A stretch of 64,000 nt of DNA from contig OW799233.1 in NCBI GenBank assembly GCA_941918925.1, forward strand, positions 157,814,345 through 157,878,344. The letters run 5' to 3'. The notes beneath the pieces are model-generated. The model ran no database searches and was not told the origin of the DNA. It was given only the letters and a program-made list of their open reading frames with translations. This document shows, in pieces, positions 21,570-33,205 of the stretch; positions within the stretch are counted from its first letter, which is position 1, and each line of letters opens with the position of its first letter. Source of the stretch: Phyto melanocephala. Taxonomy: Eukaryota > Arthropoda > Insecta > Diptera > Rhinophoridae. The translations under genes were made by a program, and so were the position numbers.

Positions 21570-21985
21570 TATATATTGAAGTGGCAGTGTTATGGTTTAA
21601 AAAGCTATGACATCATCTGGGGTGGATCGTTTAGTTGTTTTCGAAGATAATATTTACCGCCATCAATATAAAATCATATTTGAGCAAAATTTATAGTCGT
21701 ACTTTGAAAGCTTGAGTTTGGGAGATAAGTGGATTTTCCAGTTGCACAATGATCCCAAGCACACGGCACACGTTGTTCGAGACTGGTACATACCTCGAGG
21801 CCAGACAGCAAAATTTCCCACCCCAGTAAATGGACCTTAACCCCATCAAATACATCTGGGATGTTTTGGAAAAACTGGTTCGCAAATACGACACAAGAAG
21901 CCGAGAAACCCTACTAGTTTTTGCATGGGACAAAAAAAAATTCTCAATATAACGGCAAGTCATGTCATGTTGATATCGCAACAAT
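21570..21985 (+). pseudogene. Tc1-like transposase, catalytic half, broken
   Basis: With frameshifts this reads 'SVMV…AMTSSGVDRLVVFEDN', then 'DKWIFQLHNDPKHTAHVVRD', 'WYIPRGQTAKFPTPVNGP' and, in another frame, 'LNPIKYIWDVLEKLVRKYDT'. These are hallmarks of Tc1-family DDE transposases: the second catalytic Asp belongs to D-N-D-P-K-H-T and the third acidic residue to D-L-N-P-I-E. Here the NDPKHT motif is preceded by H rather than D, a stop sits at the DLNP site, and the E of NPIE is K, so three key positions are damaged. The N-terminal DNA-binding part is missing. Confidence 0.75.
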
Positions 21986-22040
21986 TTAAGGTGTAGTTGA
22001 TATCCTGCTAAATATTGGCATATGTGTACTTAAGCAGCTA

Positions 22041-22428
22041 ATACACGGCATGTTTTTTACATCTGACTAGTCAAATACTCCAATGCTAATACGAACATGT
22101 CGTGTGTTACCTTTAAAACATTACTTCTGTAAAAAAAGATGCGTTGTGACATCTGACAAAATTTCAATTGGAGCGCGATTTGTTTTCTTCTGTCAAAACA
22201 TGTGACATCAGCCGTTGGCACGAATCTCTGCTGCTGCAAAGCAGTCAGCGTACGGTTGCCTGTAAAGGTACAATTTTGACAGACATGTAGATATACATAT
22301 CGTCGTTCGTAAATTATTGTGTTCTATGTGACATATAAAACCTATACTTACTTATAGAACACAATAATTTACGAACGACGATATGTCTCACAAATTTTAA
22401 AGTCAGATGTAAAAAACATGCCGTGTAT
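22041..22428. mobile_element. TA-flanked MITE, 388 bp, with internal perfect hairpin
   Basis: Including the flanking TA, a perfect 30-bp inverted repeat (22039-22068 and 22401-22430) starts TAATACACGGCATGTTTTTT. No transposase is present. A second, independent 33-bp perfect inverted repeat lies within the element at 22295-22386. Confidence 0.8.
22295..22386. repeat. perfect 33-bp inverted repeat with 26-nt loop
   Basis: The left arm 22295-22327 (ACATATCGTCGTTCGTAAAT, then TATTGTGTTCTAT) is exactly inverted at 22354-22386. It may be a smaller MITE nested in the 22041-22428 element or a recent hairpin. Confidence 0.85.
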
Positions 22429-22639
22429 TATAACCCTTACGTACTTCCTATGACTTTTTTTAATTTTTTGTTATTGTTGTTCTTGTTTTTCTTATGAAAT
22501 AAAATTTTATTTTATAAGTAATGTTGTTTTCTAAGAAAAAATTGCATAAATTTATACTTATTTAAATAAAATTTTAGTTCTGTGTTGAATTATTTGAAAA
22601 GCGTAAATCAAGTAGGGGGTATTTACACTTTTTTCCTTA

Positions 22640-23012
22640 ATTGTACGTACATACACTAGTGGTACAAACTAAAGCAAGTGACCTTCTATTACAACATATC
22701 CATAGAATTAGAAATAGAGTAGAATTTTCGAACACGCATTTGCACAGGAGTGTTGAAAAATGGCGGAAAAACCTGTTTTCCGATGATTCGAAATTTAATT
22801 TGAAAGAACTTGATGCAAAACACAAATGCGTTCGAAGACCCCCGCATAAGTGGCTGGACCCTAAGTACTGCAAGGGAACTGTTAAGCTTGGTGGTGGGAA
22901 TATAATGGTATGATGGTGCTTTTCACTCAATGGAATCAAGCTTCTGTATGAAGTTAGTAAAACTATGGACCGCTACCTCTACAAAAATATTTTGGAAACT
23001 GTCATGAAGGGT
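22640..23012 (+). pseudogene. Tc1-like transposase, central part with stop
   Basis: An open frame of 90 codons encodes 'WRKNLFSDDSKFNL', 'CVRRPPHKWLDPKYCKGTVK' and 'LGGGNIMV', and after an in-frame TGA continues 'WCFSLNGIKLL…TMDRYLYKNILETVM'. This is the segment around the first catalytic Asp (FSD) of Tc1-family transposases. The TGA falls where the family usually has Trp. It is cut at 23012, where a TATACCC-family repeat begins. It belongs to the same superfamily as 21570-21985 but represents a different portion. Confidence 0.75.
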
Positions 23013-23425
23013 TGAAGGAGCTACATTTTAAAATACCAGATTTGACCGATATATAAATTTATTGTTCGCCATTTTGTAGTGGCGGCCAACATGAATTTTA
23101 ATTTTTTTATAGTGCTTATATTGCTCTAGGGAAGTCCTTTCAGATGATACCAATATTGACTCTCTCGGTTGTCTAGAAGTTGAAAAAATTGATTTTCGTT
23201 TGTAAATTTTTTGAATATATATTTAAAAAAAATTTTCGCCTATAACTTTACCGATTAGAGCCTGCCTGTTGATTTCAACCAACTCACGGACAGACGGACA
23301 AGATGACAGACGGTCAGGACTTAATCGACTCCTTTATTCATAAATAACAATGGTAATTGTAGAAAGTACAAACGGAGTGATAAAGTTATATATATCCTTG
23401 TGCACTACAGGTGAAGGGTATAAAA
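23013..23425 (+). repeat. TATACCC-family repeat, 3' half
   Basis: Contains ACGGACAGACGGACAAGATG, CAGGACTTAATCGACTCC, CAAACGGAGTGATAAAGTTA and the terminal CTACAGGTGAAGGGTATAAA. The 5' end is missing. Confidence 0.65.
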
Positions 23426-24005
23426 ATAAAACGTGATCAGGGATCAAGTAAACGAAATTTTTTCCTCCAAGTAAAAGAAGCGTAAAAAAGCATTTTAGAA
23501 AGCAAAATTCAAAACCTAATGACTTCAATGCCCCGTAAATGCGCTGCTGTCTTGCAAAGCAAAGGATATTTAATTAATTGTTAAGATATTTTAGAAAATT
23601 TAAAAAAATGTAAATCAGTTGCTTTAGTTTAGTTTAGTTAGAAAATTCAAAGGCTACCGACCATCGACTACCGACTACAAAAGTAGCTGGGTACAAAAAT
23701 AGCCAAGTCGCCAGCTACTTAATTCTTTTAACGACTACCGACCACTAACTACAAAAAATAAACATCTGTTTTGACAATGTATTGCGTTTTTAAAACCACC
23801 ATTTCATGCATTTATTGTATTGGCAGCACTAATCTGTTTTTTGTAGCCAAGAAAAATAGAAATTAGCCTAAGTTGGCTACGGGCTACAAAAGTAAAAAAA
23901 AGCGGCTAAAAGAATTATTCTCATAAGCACGCATGTATTCTATTTTTGACATCTTGTAGTCGATGGTCGGGGTGGACTTGATTGTGTTTATAGTATTTGT
24001 TGTAA
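23426..24005. other. AT-rich with CTACCGAC/GTAGCTGG repeats
   Basis: Short repeats (ACTACCGACCA, GACTACCGACTACAAAA) surround a hairpin, AAGTAGCTGG at 23681 inverted as CCAGCTACTT. It may be remains of an uncharacterised MITE. No gene. Confidence 0.35.
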
Positions 24006-24007
24006 TA

Positions 24008-24575
24008 AGGGGTCCGCCAAATAACTTTTTTTTTTTTTTTTTTTGAAAATGCTATAAAAAAAAGTGTAGCTTCGGCTGTGTGGCACGTAGCGCCGTCCTG
24101 TTGAAACCAAATGTTGCCAATATCCTCCTCTTCAATTTTTGTGAACAATAATTCGTTCAATATGGTCCGATAATGATCGCCATTGACTACGGCCTCTCCT
24201 TGCTCATTTTCGAAGAAAAATGACCCAATTATGCCTCTGGACCGAAATCCGCACCAAACAGTGACTCGTTTTGGGTGAGAGTATCGGCTTTTCAATGTAT
24301 GTGTGAGAATTTTCTGTGCCCCAAATGCGATATTTTTGCTTGTTTACATACCCGCCAAGATTAAAATGAGCTTCATCTGAAAAGATGATTTTTTTTTTGG
24401 CAAAATCGGCCAAAGTATTGTCGCAACATTTCCAAGCGTTGTTCAAGCGTATACACAACCATATTCTTTCAGCGGAAGTATAAACTAATTATCTGTCAAA
24501 TCAGACATGAGCCAAGTGTTACCATTCACGAAATAAGCACTAGTTGCAATAAAAAAAGTTAGATGGCGGACCCTT
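24008..24575 (-). mobile_element. mariner-like element, 568 bp, internally deleted
   Basis: TIRs A(A/G)GGGTCCGCCATCTAACTT (right end, inverted) and AGGGGTCCGCCAAATAACTT (left end) are flanked by TA at 24006-24007 and 24576-24577. The gene runs right to left. The 3' half of the transposase is deleted, with a T-run at the deletion site next to the left TIR. A second copy of the family lies at 59092-59389. Confidence 0.8.
24045..24450 (-). pseudogene. mariner-like transposase, two overlapping frames
   Basis: Minus-strand frames give 'LNNAWKCCDNTLADFAKK' and 'IIFSDEAHFNLGGYVNKQ', then after a frameshift near 24290 'HPKRVTVWCGFRSRGIIGSF' and 'FQQDGATCHTAEATLFFIAF'. The first two catalytic Asp residues (FSDEAHF and QQDGA) are preserved. 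The third (in the DLTP motif) and everything after it is deleted and replaced by lysine codons from the T-run. The family is Tc1/mariner (IS630) of the arthropod type with a DUF4817-like N-terminus. It cannot be active because of the deletion and frameshift. Confidence 0.8.
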
Positions 24576-24577
24576 TA

Positions 24578-26437
24578 TTAGATCAGTTGCTTTAGTTTGT
24601 AACACTGATGTATATGGCTTATTAAAAAAATAAGAAACAAACTAAAAAAAATCAAAATATATTAATACAAACAGAAATCACATTATATGTAAAACAAACA
24701 ACAAATTTCTGCAATTTTAAGCAAAATAAAACCCGGTTAAATGTGTAAAGAGAATTTTTCTGAAGAGAAACAAAAAAAAAAAAACACGAAAGAGTATAAC
24801 TCTTACTCATAGAGTAAAAAATGCAGGTTAGTATAACAGTTTTGTATTTTGAATAATTATCCTGAGTGTTGTGTGCCATCTCTAACATAACTGGATGAAG
24901 AAGAGAAAACAGTAAAAACAATACAAGAAGTTATACAGAAAACATATGGCAGCTAAGAAATACAAAAATAAAACCACAAATATTTAGTCTTTACAAAACT
25001 AACGAGCGCAATAGAACGGTTTGAGAACGAACGAACGAAAAAAAAATTAATAAAACCGGGCGCGTACAAACCAAAAATACAGAAAAATATATAAAGAATA
25101 AAACATAAAAAAAAAACAAATAAATCACCAAAAAGTTGAGGTTGTGTAAAAAGAAAAGGAATTACCAATTTGCAACCCTTGAGTTAATATTGTGTAAAAA
25201 TTCTTTAAAGAAAAACAAAAAAAAAAAACATAAAATCAAAATAATAAAACACCTTTAAACTTAATACACTTGCTAACTGTATTTCTTATCTATGTGCTAT
25301 GAATACCAATTTCTCTAACTCGTAAAAAAAAATATCTTAAATTATTTAAACAAATTGTTAAAACATAAAAAAATATTTATAGCAAAATCTTGAAAAATTC
25401 TAACAATAATAAATTTATTAAAAAAGTATTTTAGAAAAAACTAATTACGTGTAACAAAAAAAAAAAAAAAAAAAAATAAAAAAATAAATAAAGAAAATTT
25501 AGTGATAATAATTAAAAATTTAACCAAAAATTTCTATATCTTCCGGTTTTTATTCAAATAAAAATTTATAATTATATATTTAATGTTAAATATTTTACTT
25601 GCAAATATCACAGTGAATATATATATGTGTGTGTGTGTGTAAATAAAAAAACAAAATTTATATGAAATAACAGTGTCGACGTCGCTGTGTTGGAAATATC
25701 ACTCAGCCATTAATTAAAGCACATTTTATGGAGTTAATAAACATTTGGAAAATGGAACATACTTTTTGGTAAATATGTACTGATAAAACATTATAATTAC
25801 AATCGCTAAAGCCATAAACATTTTATGGCAAAATAAAATGATGATTTTTATATGAATTTTCATTATTTGTGAATAATGATGATGATGTTAATGATAAGTG
25901 CAACTAGGGGACTAAACAAAATAGATGAAATTTGAATTTAATTTGAATTTCTTTTTTTTTTATGTTTCTATGTTTTTAAGTATAAATGATGTATAAGGCA
26001 TATTTGGAAATTGGCAAAAATATTATTTAATTTTAAATTAAGGTTACTAGTAGGCTTTTAAAAGCGTTTTAAAAGCTCGCTTAGAGTGTCGTTTTTATTG
26101 GCTATATTTCCAAATTGCCTTAAGAATAACCGCCCTGACTTTTTTACGACATCTTTAAAAAAACAGTTATGCCCTTATAATCGCAGTAACGTTATAGAAG
26201 AAGTAAAATGTTGTGCTGATGTCTACTGCCAGGTGTGTTGGTTTATGCAAAACATAAACACAATGATGAATTTAATTATATTTTGTAAAGAAAACAAATT
26301 TCTAGGAGCCTACTGTAAATGTTTTCAGTTTAAATTTTCTTTTGTGCTGCTTAAGCTTATTTTTAATAACAAACTGCAGCTCTCACTTATAAAGGTAGTT
26401 TGAAAGAAATTTATTTAATTTGATTTCATTGTTTGGC
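24578..26437. other. A-rich, no gene seen
   Basis: Many A-runs (for example 25455-25477) and a (GT)n at 25625-25640. The open frame at 26086 (105 codons) is Cys- and Phe-rich and AT-driven; I could not support it as a gene. Confidence 0.45.
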
Positions 26438-26545
26438 TCTCATAATGTTTTCCATAGACGGACAAAGGTATGTAGGTAGAACAGGTAGCTGTTGTTTAGC
26501 TCGCTTGGATCCATTACATTGATTCCTTTTTAATACCTGTAAGAG
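26438..26545 (-). repeat. SINE 3' tail fragment
   Basis: GTAGGTAGAACAGGTAGCTG, TTTAGCTCGCTTGGATCCAT and TTCCTTTTTAATACCTG are the inverted 3' region of the SINE at 39546-39742. The tRNA-like head is missing. Confidence 0.6.
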
Positions 26546-26824
26546 ATTAAAAAAAAATTCAAAATAATAGACTCAATAAGACTTTTAAAGTTGGAAAAAA
26601 TATTGGGAGGAAATATAGAAAGGAAAAAAATCTTTGTCTGTTTCGTCAGCCGTTTTCGGGGAAGTCTGATCTATATGTCGTCGGTTTTCCAGTTCTGAAT
26701 TGGTTCAGGTAACCACCGAGGCTGCTTTATAAAGGTATAAATTTCATCTAGACTTTGCTTTGCTATCTCTGAGGGCCATGTCAGATAGAACTTTTGCTTC
26801 GCATTGCGTTAGAAATTCGCTTTG

Positions 26825-27324
26825 ACATTTAAGATTACAAAAGTGGGCGGGTCACGCCCATAAAAAAAAGTATAATTTTGAGGTACTTGCACTAGACCGA
26901 TTTTTTTGAAACTTTGCACACATATTGAGCTGTCATGACTTTACGGTTTCTTGATTAGAAAAGTGGGCAGTGCCATGCCCATAAGAAATAAGTTATCATT
27001 TTTAGCTACTTGCACTAGACCGATTTTTCTAAAACTTTGCACACTCATATTGAGCTCTCATGTTTATACAATTTCGTGATTGAAAAAGTGGGCAGGGCCA
27101 CGCCCATATAAAAAATTAGAATTATGAGGTACTTGCACTGGATCGATTTTTCTGAAACTTTGCACACATATTGATCTGTCGTGACTTTACGGTTTCTTGA
27201 TTAGAAAAGTGGGCAGTGCCACGCCCCTTAAAAAATGTATAATTTTTAGATTTTTGCACTTGATATTCAATTTAAATTCAGAATGCATTTTGATTCATTA
27301 AGGGGCGTAGCCGGGCTTTTCTAG
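26825..27324 (+). mobile_element. Helitron 3' part with four tandem units
   Basis: Four units of 120-125 bp start at the box GTGGGC…CCACGCCCAT (26843, 26963, 27088, 27209), and the element ends CATTAAGGGGCGTAGCCGGG … TTTTCTAG followed by T. It is the same family as 53274-53896; its 5' TC end was not found. Confidence 0.75.
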
Positions 27325-27540
27325 TATTATTTAATAATAAAACAATAGTGAAAAATGAAAAAAGTACTTCCAAACTTTATAGATAAACAAACAATGCATA
27401 GGTGTTGTCAAAGTTTTCATTGTGACATACACCATTTCTTTCACGCTTTTCTGTCAAAGTTAAAAATGTCACTCATAGCTACGAAGTTTTATCTGACATG
27501 GCCGTGACAGGCCTTGTAGTCTGCAGATCCCGAAAGAGAT

Positions 27541-28857
27541 CATTGAATACTCTTCTGTTCGGTGACACCTGTGGTACAAAGGGTATATATGTCTTCGTCA
27601 TTAATCAACATTATTAATTTCCGACTACATAAAGTATACATTCTCTGAAAGCATATGACTGGAAAGAGCCGACTGAGCGATATCCAACTGTTGGTTTTTA
27701 GGTGTATTGGTTAAATTCAACTTTGGTTCACAGGTCTGTGTATGGTAGTTATCTTTTGCAAATATCCGGAACTAAATTCCTCTATAACTTTCTGAGTTAT
27801 GTGGAAATAAATACGACTTCCTTTGTTTTTTCTCATATTTTTCTCATGAAAATCAACTTTTTTCTTTATAGACACGGTGGTACTATTTGTAGAGATAATA
27901 TGCTCCTAGAACTGTTTCTTAAATTTTGTTAAAAATCGGTCAGTAATTGGCAAAGTTATAGGCAAAAATAAAATATTTTAAAAATATGTATATTTTTTTA
28001 AATACATACATCAAGTTATTAAAACTCATAATTAATTTCTAGACACGTTAAAGACATAAAAATATAAATCGTGGTCTCAAAAATTATATCTGAAGAAATC
28101 TGACAAATCAGTTGAAAACTAACTAACTAACTGAGATATAAGCACAAAAAGCACACAATGTTTTTTTTTCTTAAATTAACAAATATATATATCGATTCTT
28201 TAGCTGCTGGACAACACAGAAAAATGATATGTGTACAGAAGAAAAATGCTTGACAGGCAAAGTATAATACCCATTTAACAAGTTTAAAATCTGTAATCCC
28301 CGCCAAAACAAAAGGGCGTACAATAAGTTTATATATGTTTGTATCAAATCTAGTTTTTAAAAATGTACCCTCTGCAACTCTCTAAATAGTGGAATAGAAT
28401 AAAAGGGCTTGACTTGTAGAATACAGTTATGTATTAAAAAGTTAAAATCCAAGATGGCATTCCAAATAAAATGGCGGATATATGGCTTAAATTTAGTAAC
28501 TACGCCTGTGCCTCCTTTAACCGCCACAATATTAATATCAAGAAAAATATGTTAAACAGTTGGATAAAGTAAATTATAAACTAGCTAAAATTCAAGATGG
28601 TACCCTAAACAAAATGACGTGTAATATTTTCTCAACACCATCAATATGCGTATCCAATGAAAAGAGCTGATTAGTAGAATACATCTAGCTAATCCAAAAT
28701 TCAAAAATAAAGATGTCGTCAAAATAATAAAGGAAAATTACTTATAACATTAAAGGTGAAATCTATGCTACACTACGAAGTGGTATAAATACCAATGTAC
28801 AGGATGGTAAAAGGTATTATTAGATTCAGCACGGCCAAATATATCACTTATCCTTGT
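27541..28857 (-). repeat. TATACCC-family repeat, minus strand
   Basis: The 5' end at 28857 reads, inverted, AACAAGGATAAGTGATATAT then TTGGCCGTGCTGAATC. The 3' end at 27550-27690 holds, inverted, TCAGAGAATGTATACTTTAT and GTAGTCGGAAAT. The interior contains 'AAGATGGC' type segments. Old copy, no ORF. Confidence 0.55.
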
Positions 28858-29639
28858 TTTTTTTAATTTTTGTTTTATTTAATTTTCTTTTAAGGTTTAT
28901 TCGTTATTTTTTGTAATTTATTTTATTTTGCTCTTGTCTTTAAATGTTGGTTTTTAGAAAATTGAAGAAACTAAATTTTTATGCTGTTACCAAAACAAAT
29001 TTATTCATCAGATATCCACAGTTTGTAGAGAATTTTATTGTTTATACTTTTTATGTGTAAAGTTTGACATTTGAAATAAATGAGAGAAGAGAGAGAATTA
29101 GCTTTTATGTATAGACTTTGAAAGCCGAATCATAAAATAAAAAATAAACAATAATCTGCTGACGATTCAAGACTACCCAGCAAAAAAAGACATGCTAAAG
29201 TAATAGTGAATGCATAATTTCAACTCATGATGAAGTGGTTCAATTTAGGTTAATCATGCATGATTTTAACACTAACGTGTCATTAGAGATCATGTGTTTA
29301 TATGAATATTTTAATAAAATTCACTTTATTCTAATAAGAGCATGCGATAGTAGATAAAAAAAACGTATGTTTCTTGATTTCCTAATGGTTATTGTTCACA
29401 TGAATTCTTTAAGATTTTTTGCATGCATTTGCATGTATTTTGAACCACATCATAAGAGACTAACTATTTTCCAAGCATTCTTTATTCCCCCTCTTGCACT
29501 AATGAATTAGAAGTCATAAAAAATGTTATTCACATTAAACTAGTGAAAGCTTTTTCCTAGGTACCTGATGAATAAATATGCCTTGATTGTAACCTGGATT
29601 TATATTAAAAGTCAAGGTTTTTTAAAAAAAATCTAAAAA
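28858..29639. other. AT-rich, no gene seen
   Basis: No repeat end or coding frame recognised. Confidence 0.4.
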
Positions 29640-29897
29640 AAAACAATTCATCTCATATGAAATACGTACATACATTTACAAAAACATCCTATTGTAAAAT
29701 TATAAATTTACGTAAGGTTGTATGTATGTTAAAAAAAAAAAAATTAAAAAAAATTAAAAAAAAAATTATTAATATAAATAATAAATATAAAACAAAAAAA
29801 AAATAAAAAAAAATTTAAAAACAAAAAAAATAATTAAAAAAAAAATAATATATAAAATAAAAAAATAAAATAGAAAAAAATAAAAAAAAAATTTCTT
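29640..29897 (+). repeat. TATACCC-family internal fragment with A-rich core
   Basis: CATATGAAATACGTACATAC, ACATCCTATTGTAAAATTAT and AAATTTACGTAAG match 9830-9900, and both copies then run into a long A/T-only stretch. Confidence 0.65.
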
Positions 29898-30058
29898 GGC
29901 TCAGCTGGGATTCGATGTCATGCTTACTCTAAGCGAAAATTCGGTTTGTTTATTTTGCTAACTTTTACTTAAAATAAAAAATTTGTGATAATCTTTAAAA
30001 CTAGATAAGTAGTAGTTGTTGAAATGTATGCTGATTAGCAAGAGCTAATCATTACTTG

Positions 30059-30316
30059 CAGCCTTATTCTGTAACTCGCTAAAGCTAAATATCTATCGCT
30101 AAAACTCTAAAAAATATATTAAAAGATTTTCTTAGCCTGAGTCTTTAAGTAAACGGCTCTGCAACCTCATTGTGTAACATTCTTAGGCTAAATCTCTATC
30201 ACTAAACTCATAAAAAATAAATGTACAGACTTTTGGATAACATATATTCTTTCAATATATTTTTTTAGAATTTAAGCGATAGAGATTTAGCTTTAGCGAG
30301 TTACAGAAAAAGGCTG
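30059..30316. mobile_element. fold-back MITE with ~60-bp TIRs and third internal copy
   Basis: The left arm CAGCCTTATTCTGTAACTCG, CTAAAGCTAAATATCTATCG is inverted at about 30253-30316 as CAGCCTTTTTCTGTAACTCG, CTAAAGCTAAATCTCTATCG. A third, direct copy of the arm lies between them (30162-30222). Non-coding. Confidence 0.75.
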
Positions 30317-32289
30317 CTGGTTTATGCTGATTGACTTTAAGAGATATGTATGTAAGGAAGCGTACAATAATATAAAAAAAGAAAATTTACCAAAAATAAA
30401 AATTTACTAAAACTAGAAAAATATTTAAAAAAATTAGCAAAACTTGAAAGGTTTTAACAAATATATTAAAAAATTAAATTCTTGATGGGATGAAAACTTA
30501 TTTGATATACATATATAACATAATTGAGCAATTTCCTAAAAGGAAATAATATTAAAGTTTGCAAGAGTTTCAAATAATTTGTCAAAATTAAAACATTCTA
30601 CTCTGAACAGCATGCAAAAGTTTTCCCAATTCACATGCATATATACACGTACCCGTATAGTGAATAAAATTTTTACAAAAATAATATATTGTTACGTTTA
30701 TACCTTTTATAAATGTTGGATTATTTCCTTTAAATACACCTTGAGTACTTTTATTGCAATTAAAAGCACTTGAAATTAGTTATAAAATTAAGGGCACTTT
30801 TTTATTTAAATACACTCAGATATTGTTTTTACATAACTGTACTGATTACACTTATGGTTATACACTTTTATTATCCAACTCATTTTGATACACACTTTAT
30901 AAGCTCTATTGTAATACTGATCATGTTAGCGGTGTTGTTCGGCTATTTATAGTAACATAGTGGTGTTCGGTAACATTTGACAAAGTCCTCGTATGTACAT
31001 TCTAGTACATTCGAAAGCCGTTACATTTAAATTAAGACGTTATGTAATATGCAGGAATAATAGAAGTACCTAAAAGTATGCTACACATAATAACAACTTA
31101 ATATCATGTTCAAACAAACAGCGAAATAAATTAATACAAACAAAACTACAGTAACTTAAACTACTACAACTAAAATAAATTATAATGCAAATTAAGCTTT
31201 TTTAAAAATAAATCTGTAACAATATAAATAAAAATAGTCTTGAAAATTCCTCGTGAAAATTCCACAAAATTCCCCTTAAGAGTTAAATACAGTATATACT
31301 CTTTAGCATATTTTGGACTTTTAGTTCCCTTTTTTTGCAACAACAATTGCCAGCAAACATTGCCTACAATTTTGTGAATTTATGTTTGCTGTAAGAATTC
31401 TAGAAATAACATGCTGTTAACATGCTTACACGCATGTTAATGTGCCAATTAAGTACGAACATTAAACGGATTTTGAAAATAAATTTTAAACTCAACGAAA
31501 AATGTTAAAACGTATTGTAAAACAATACTTGTAGTTTAAAACTATTTTCATTTAAACTCTAAGTTAATCATTAACCTTAAAGTTTTGCTATTTCAAGATT
31601 TCTTATGATTTTAACGTTTATAAATGCAAAGCACATTTTTTGGTTAAGGAGGGGAAGAGCTTAAATTTATACTTTATGCAAATCGTTGGCACGAACAACT
31701 AAGACTAATTTATGGTATACAAATGGAAATTTATAGTTTTAAAAGTTTATAAAGTTTATATTTAAAATACAATGTAGGATGTATGCATATTTGGTAGAAA
31801 TAAAAGTAATTTATTTAATGGAATTTATTTAAATCAATTTAGATTAACTGAATAGAAAGTGTTCAAGAAGTTATTTATTATTTCTTTCCACTTAAATCGG
31901 CAAGGCTTAAGAGAGGGAGAAACTATAAAACATTGTTTGTGTATCATACCTTCAGTCTAGCTATTTTGAAAACAAATACAAAAAAAATCTATTTTTAATT
32001 TTTTTTCAATTTTGCATACCATTTGTGTTAAAATTTTTATTAAAAATCGGTAGCATATTTTCATGTTTTAGCAAATAATAAAAATTACTGCTGTTCAATA
32101 AAAATAATAATAAATGGCAGAAATTTTTAAAAATTGCAATTTGATGAATAAGATTAATATTTTTAAATAATCGGCAGATGATATTATTACAGCAAAAATT
32201 CAAATCCAAAAATCCAGAATTTTTTAAAACCCAATTTAAGTACTGATCTCTGTAATTAAGGTAATAAACAAATGAATAGAGATTAATAA
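30317..32289. other. AT-rich; possible solo LTR at 30690-31025
   Basis: A segment starts TGTTACG (30690) and ends CGTTACA (31025), 336 bp, which has the shape of an LTR, but no target duplication was found, so the call is weak. The rest shows no recognised gene or repeat end. Confidence 0.3.
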
Positions 32290-32291
32290 TA

Positions 32292-33205
32292 TCGGGTGTC
32301 CCAACTAGAACGCAATTTTTAAATTTTAAATAAAACACAGATATTTAAAAAAAAAATCGTGTAACTTTATTATATCGTAAAGTAGACAGAATTAGGTTAT
32401 GTATGGAACAATATATCGTGAAGATGGCCGCCGCGGCTTTGCTGGCACACACGCGATCTTTTAATGAAATTTTCAATGACCTTTTTGCATAAATGCTGCG
32501 GTATTTCATTACTTCAGCGTCCAATTTCCTCTTTTAAGGCTTGAGTCGTCGTCGGCTTATTAGCGTAAACCATCGACTTCAAAAAACCCCAAAGAAAACA
32601 ATCTAAAGGTGTTAAATCACACGATCTAGGCGGCCAATTCTGGTCTCCAAAACGCGAAATAATATGACCGGGAAATGACTGATGCAGCAATTGAATTGTT
32701 TCTCTGGCTGTATGACATGTGGCGCCATCTTGTTGAAACCACATGCCCTCCACATTCATTTCTTCAATTATAGTCAAGAAAAAACTGGTTATCATTTCAC
32801 GATACCGAACACAATTGACTGTTTTCGCTTGACCTGCCTCATTTTCATAAAAAAAAGGTCCAATGATTCCTCCAGCCCAAAAACCACACCACACAGTGAC
32901 ACGTTAAGGATGCATTTGCTTCTCGTGAATCACTCGAGGAATTTCCTCACCACAAATGCGACAATTCTGCCTATTGACGAAGCCATCAAGATGGAAATGG
33001 GATGATCGCAATTTGCGAACTGTAGCCGCAAAACTTTCACCATTTTGGTAAAACAATTTCACAATGAGAATGCGTTGTCCATTCATGTAGCGCTCCATTT
33101 TTACTAACCTCGTACCTTCTACTAGCAAACAATAAAAATTGTTCAAATGTCAATCAATGACAATGGCGCCAAATTTAAAAATTGCGTTCTAGTTGGGACA
33201 CCCGA
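32292..33205 (-). mobile_element. mariner-like element, 914 bp, perfect 35-bp TIRs
   Basis: The TIRs start TCGGGTGTCCCAACTAGAAC and continue GCAATTTTTAAATTT at 32292-32326, exactly inverted at 33171-33205. TA duplications lie at 32290-32291 and 33206-33207. The transposase reads right to left and has lost its centre. The perfect TIRs contrast with the broken gene. Confidence 0.9.
32420..33146 (-). pseudogene. mariner-like transposase, deletion, stop and frameshifts
   Basis: Minus strand. The N-terminus reads 'MERYMNGQRILIVKLFYQNG' and 'ESFAATVRKLRSS' (DUF4817-like helix-turn-helix start). It then jumps to 'HFHLDGFVNRQNCRICGEEI', so the second DNA-binding helix region and the first catalytic Asp (usually in FSDE just before HF) are deleted. 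An in-frame TAA follows 'MHP' at about 32907, then 'RVTVWCGFWAGGIIGPFF', 'FQQDGATCHTARETI' with the second Asp and 'DLTPLDCFLWGFLKSMVYAN' with the third. I count 36 residues between those two Asp. Two frameshifts (near 32515 and 32478) lead to 'VIENFIKRSRVCQQSRGGHL' and a stop. Inactive. Confidence 0.85.

Noticed and set aside
24900..25500. A-rich stretch as a 5' UTR or promoter of a host gene
   Set aside because: No downstream coding exon, no initiator or TATA context I could defend.
30690..31025. solo LTR
   Set aside because: TGTTACG…CGTTACA ends are suggestive but no target duplication, TATA box arrangement or second copy was seen; kept only as a weak note.
32006..32338. 110-codon minus-strand frame beside the mariner-like element
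   Set aside because: It runs from flanking AT-rich DNA into the transposon TIR, so it cannot be a conserved gene.
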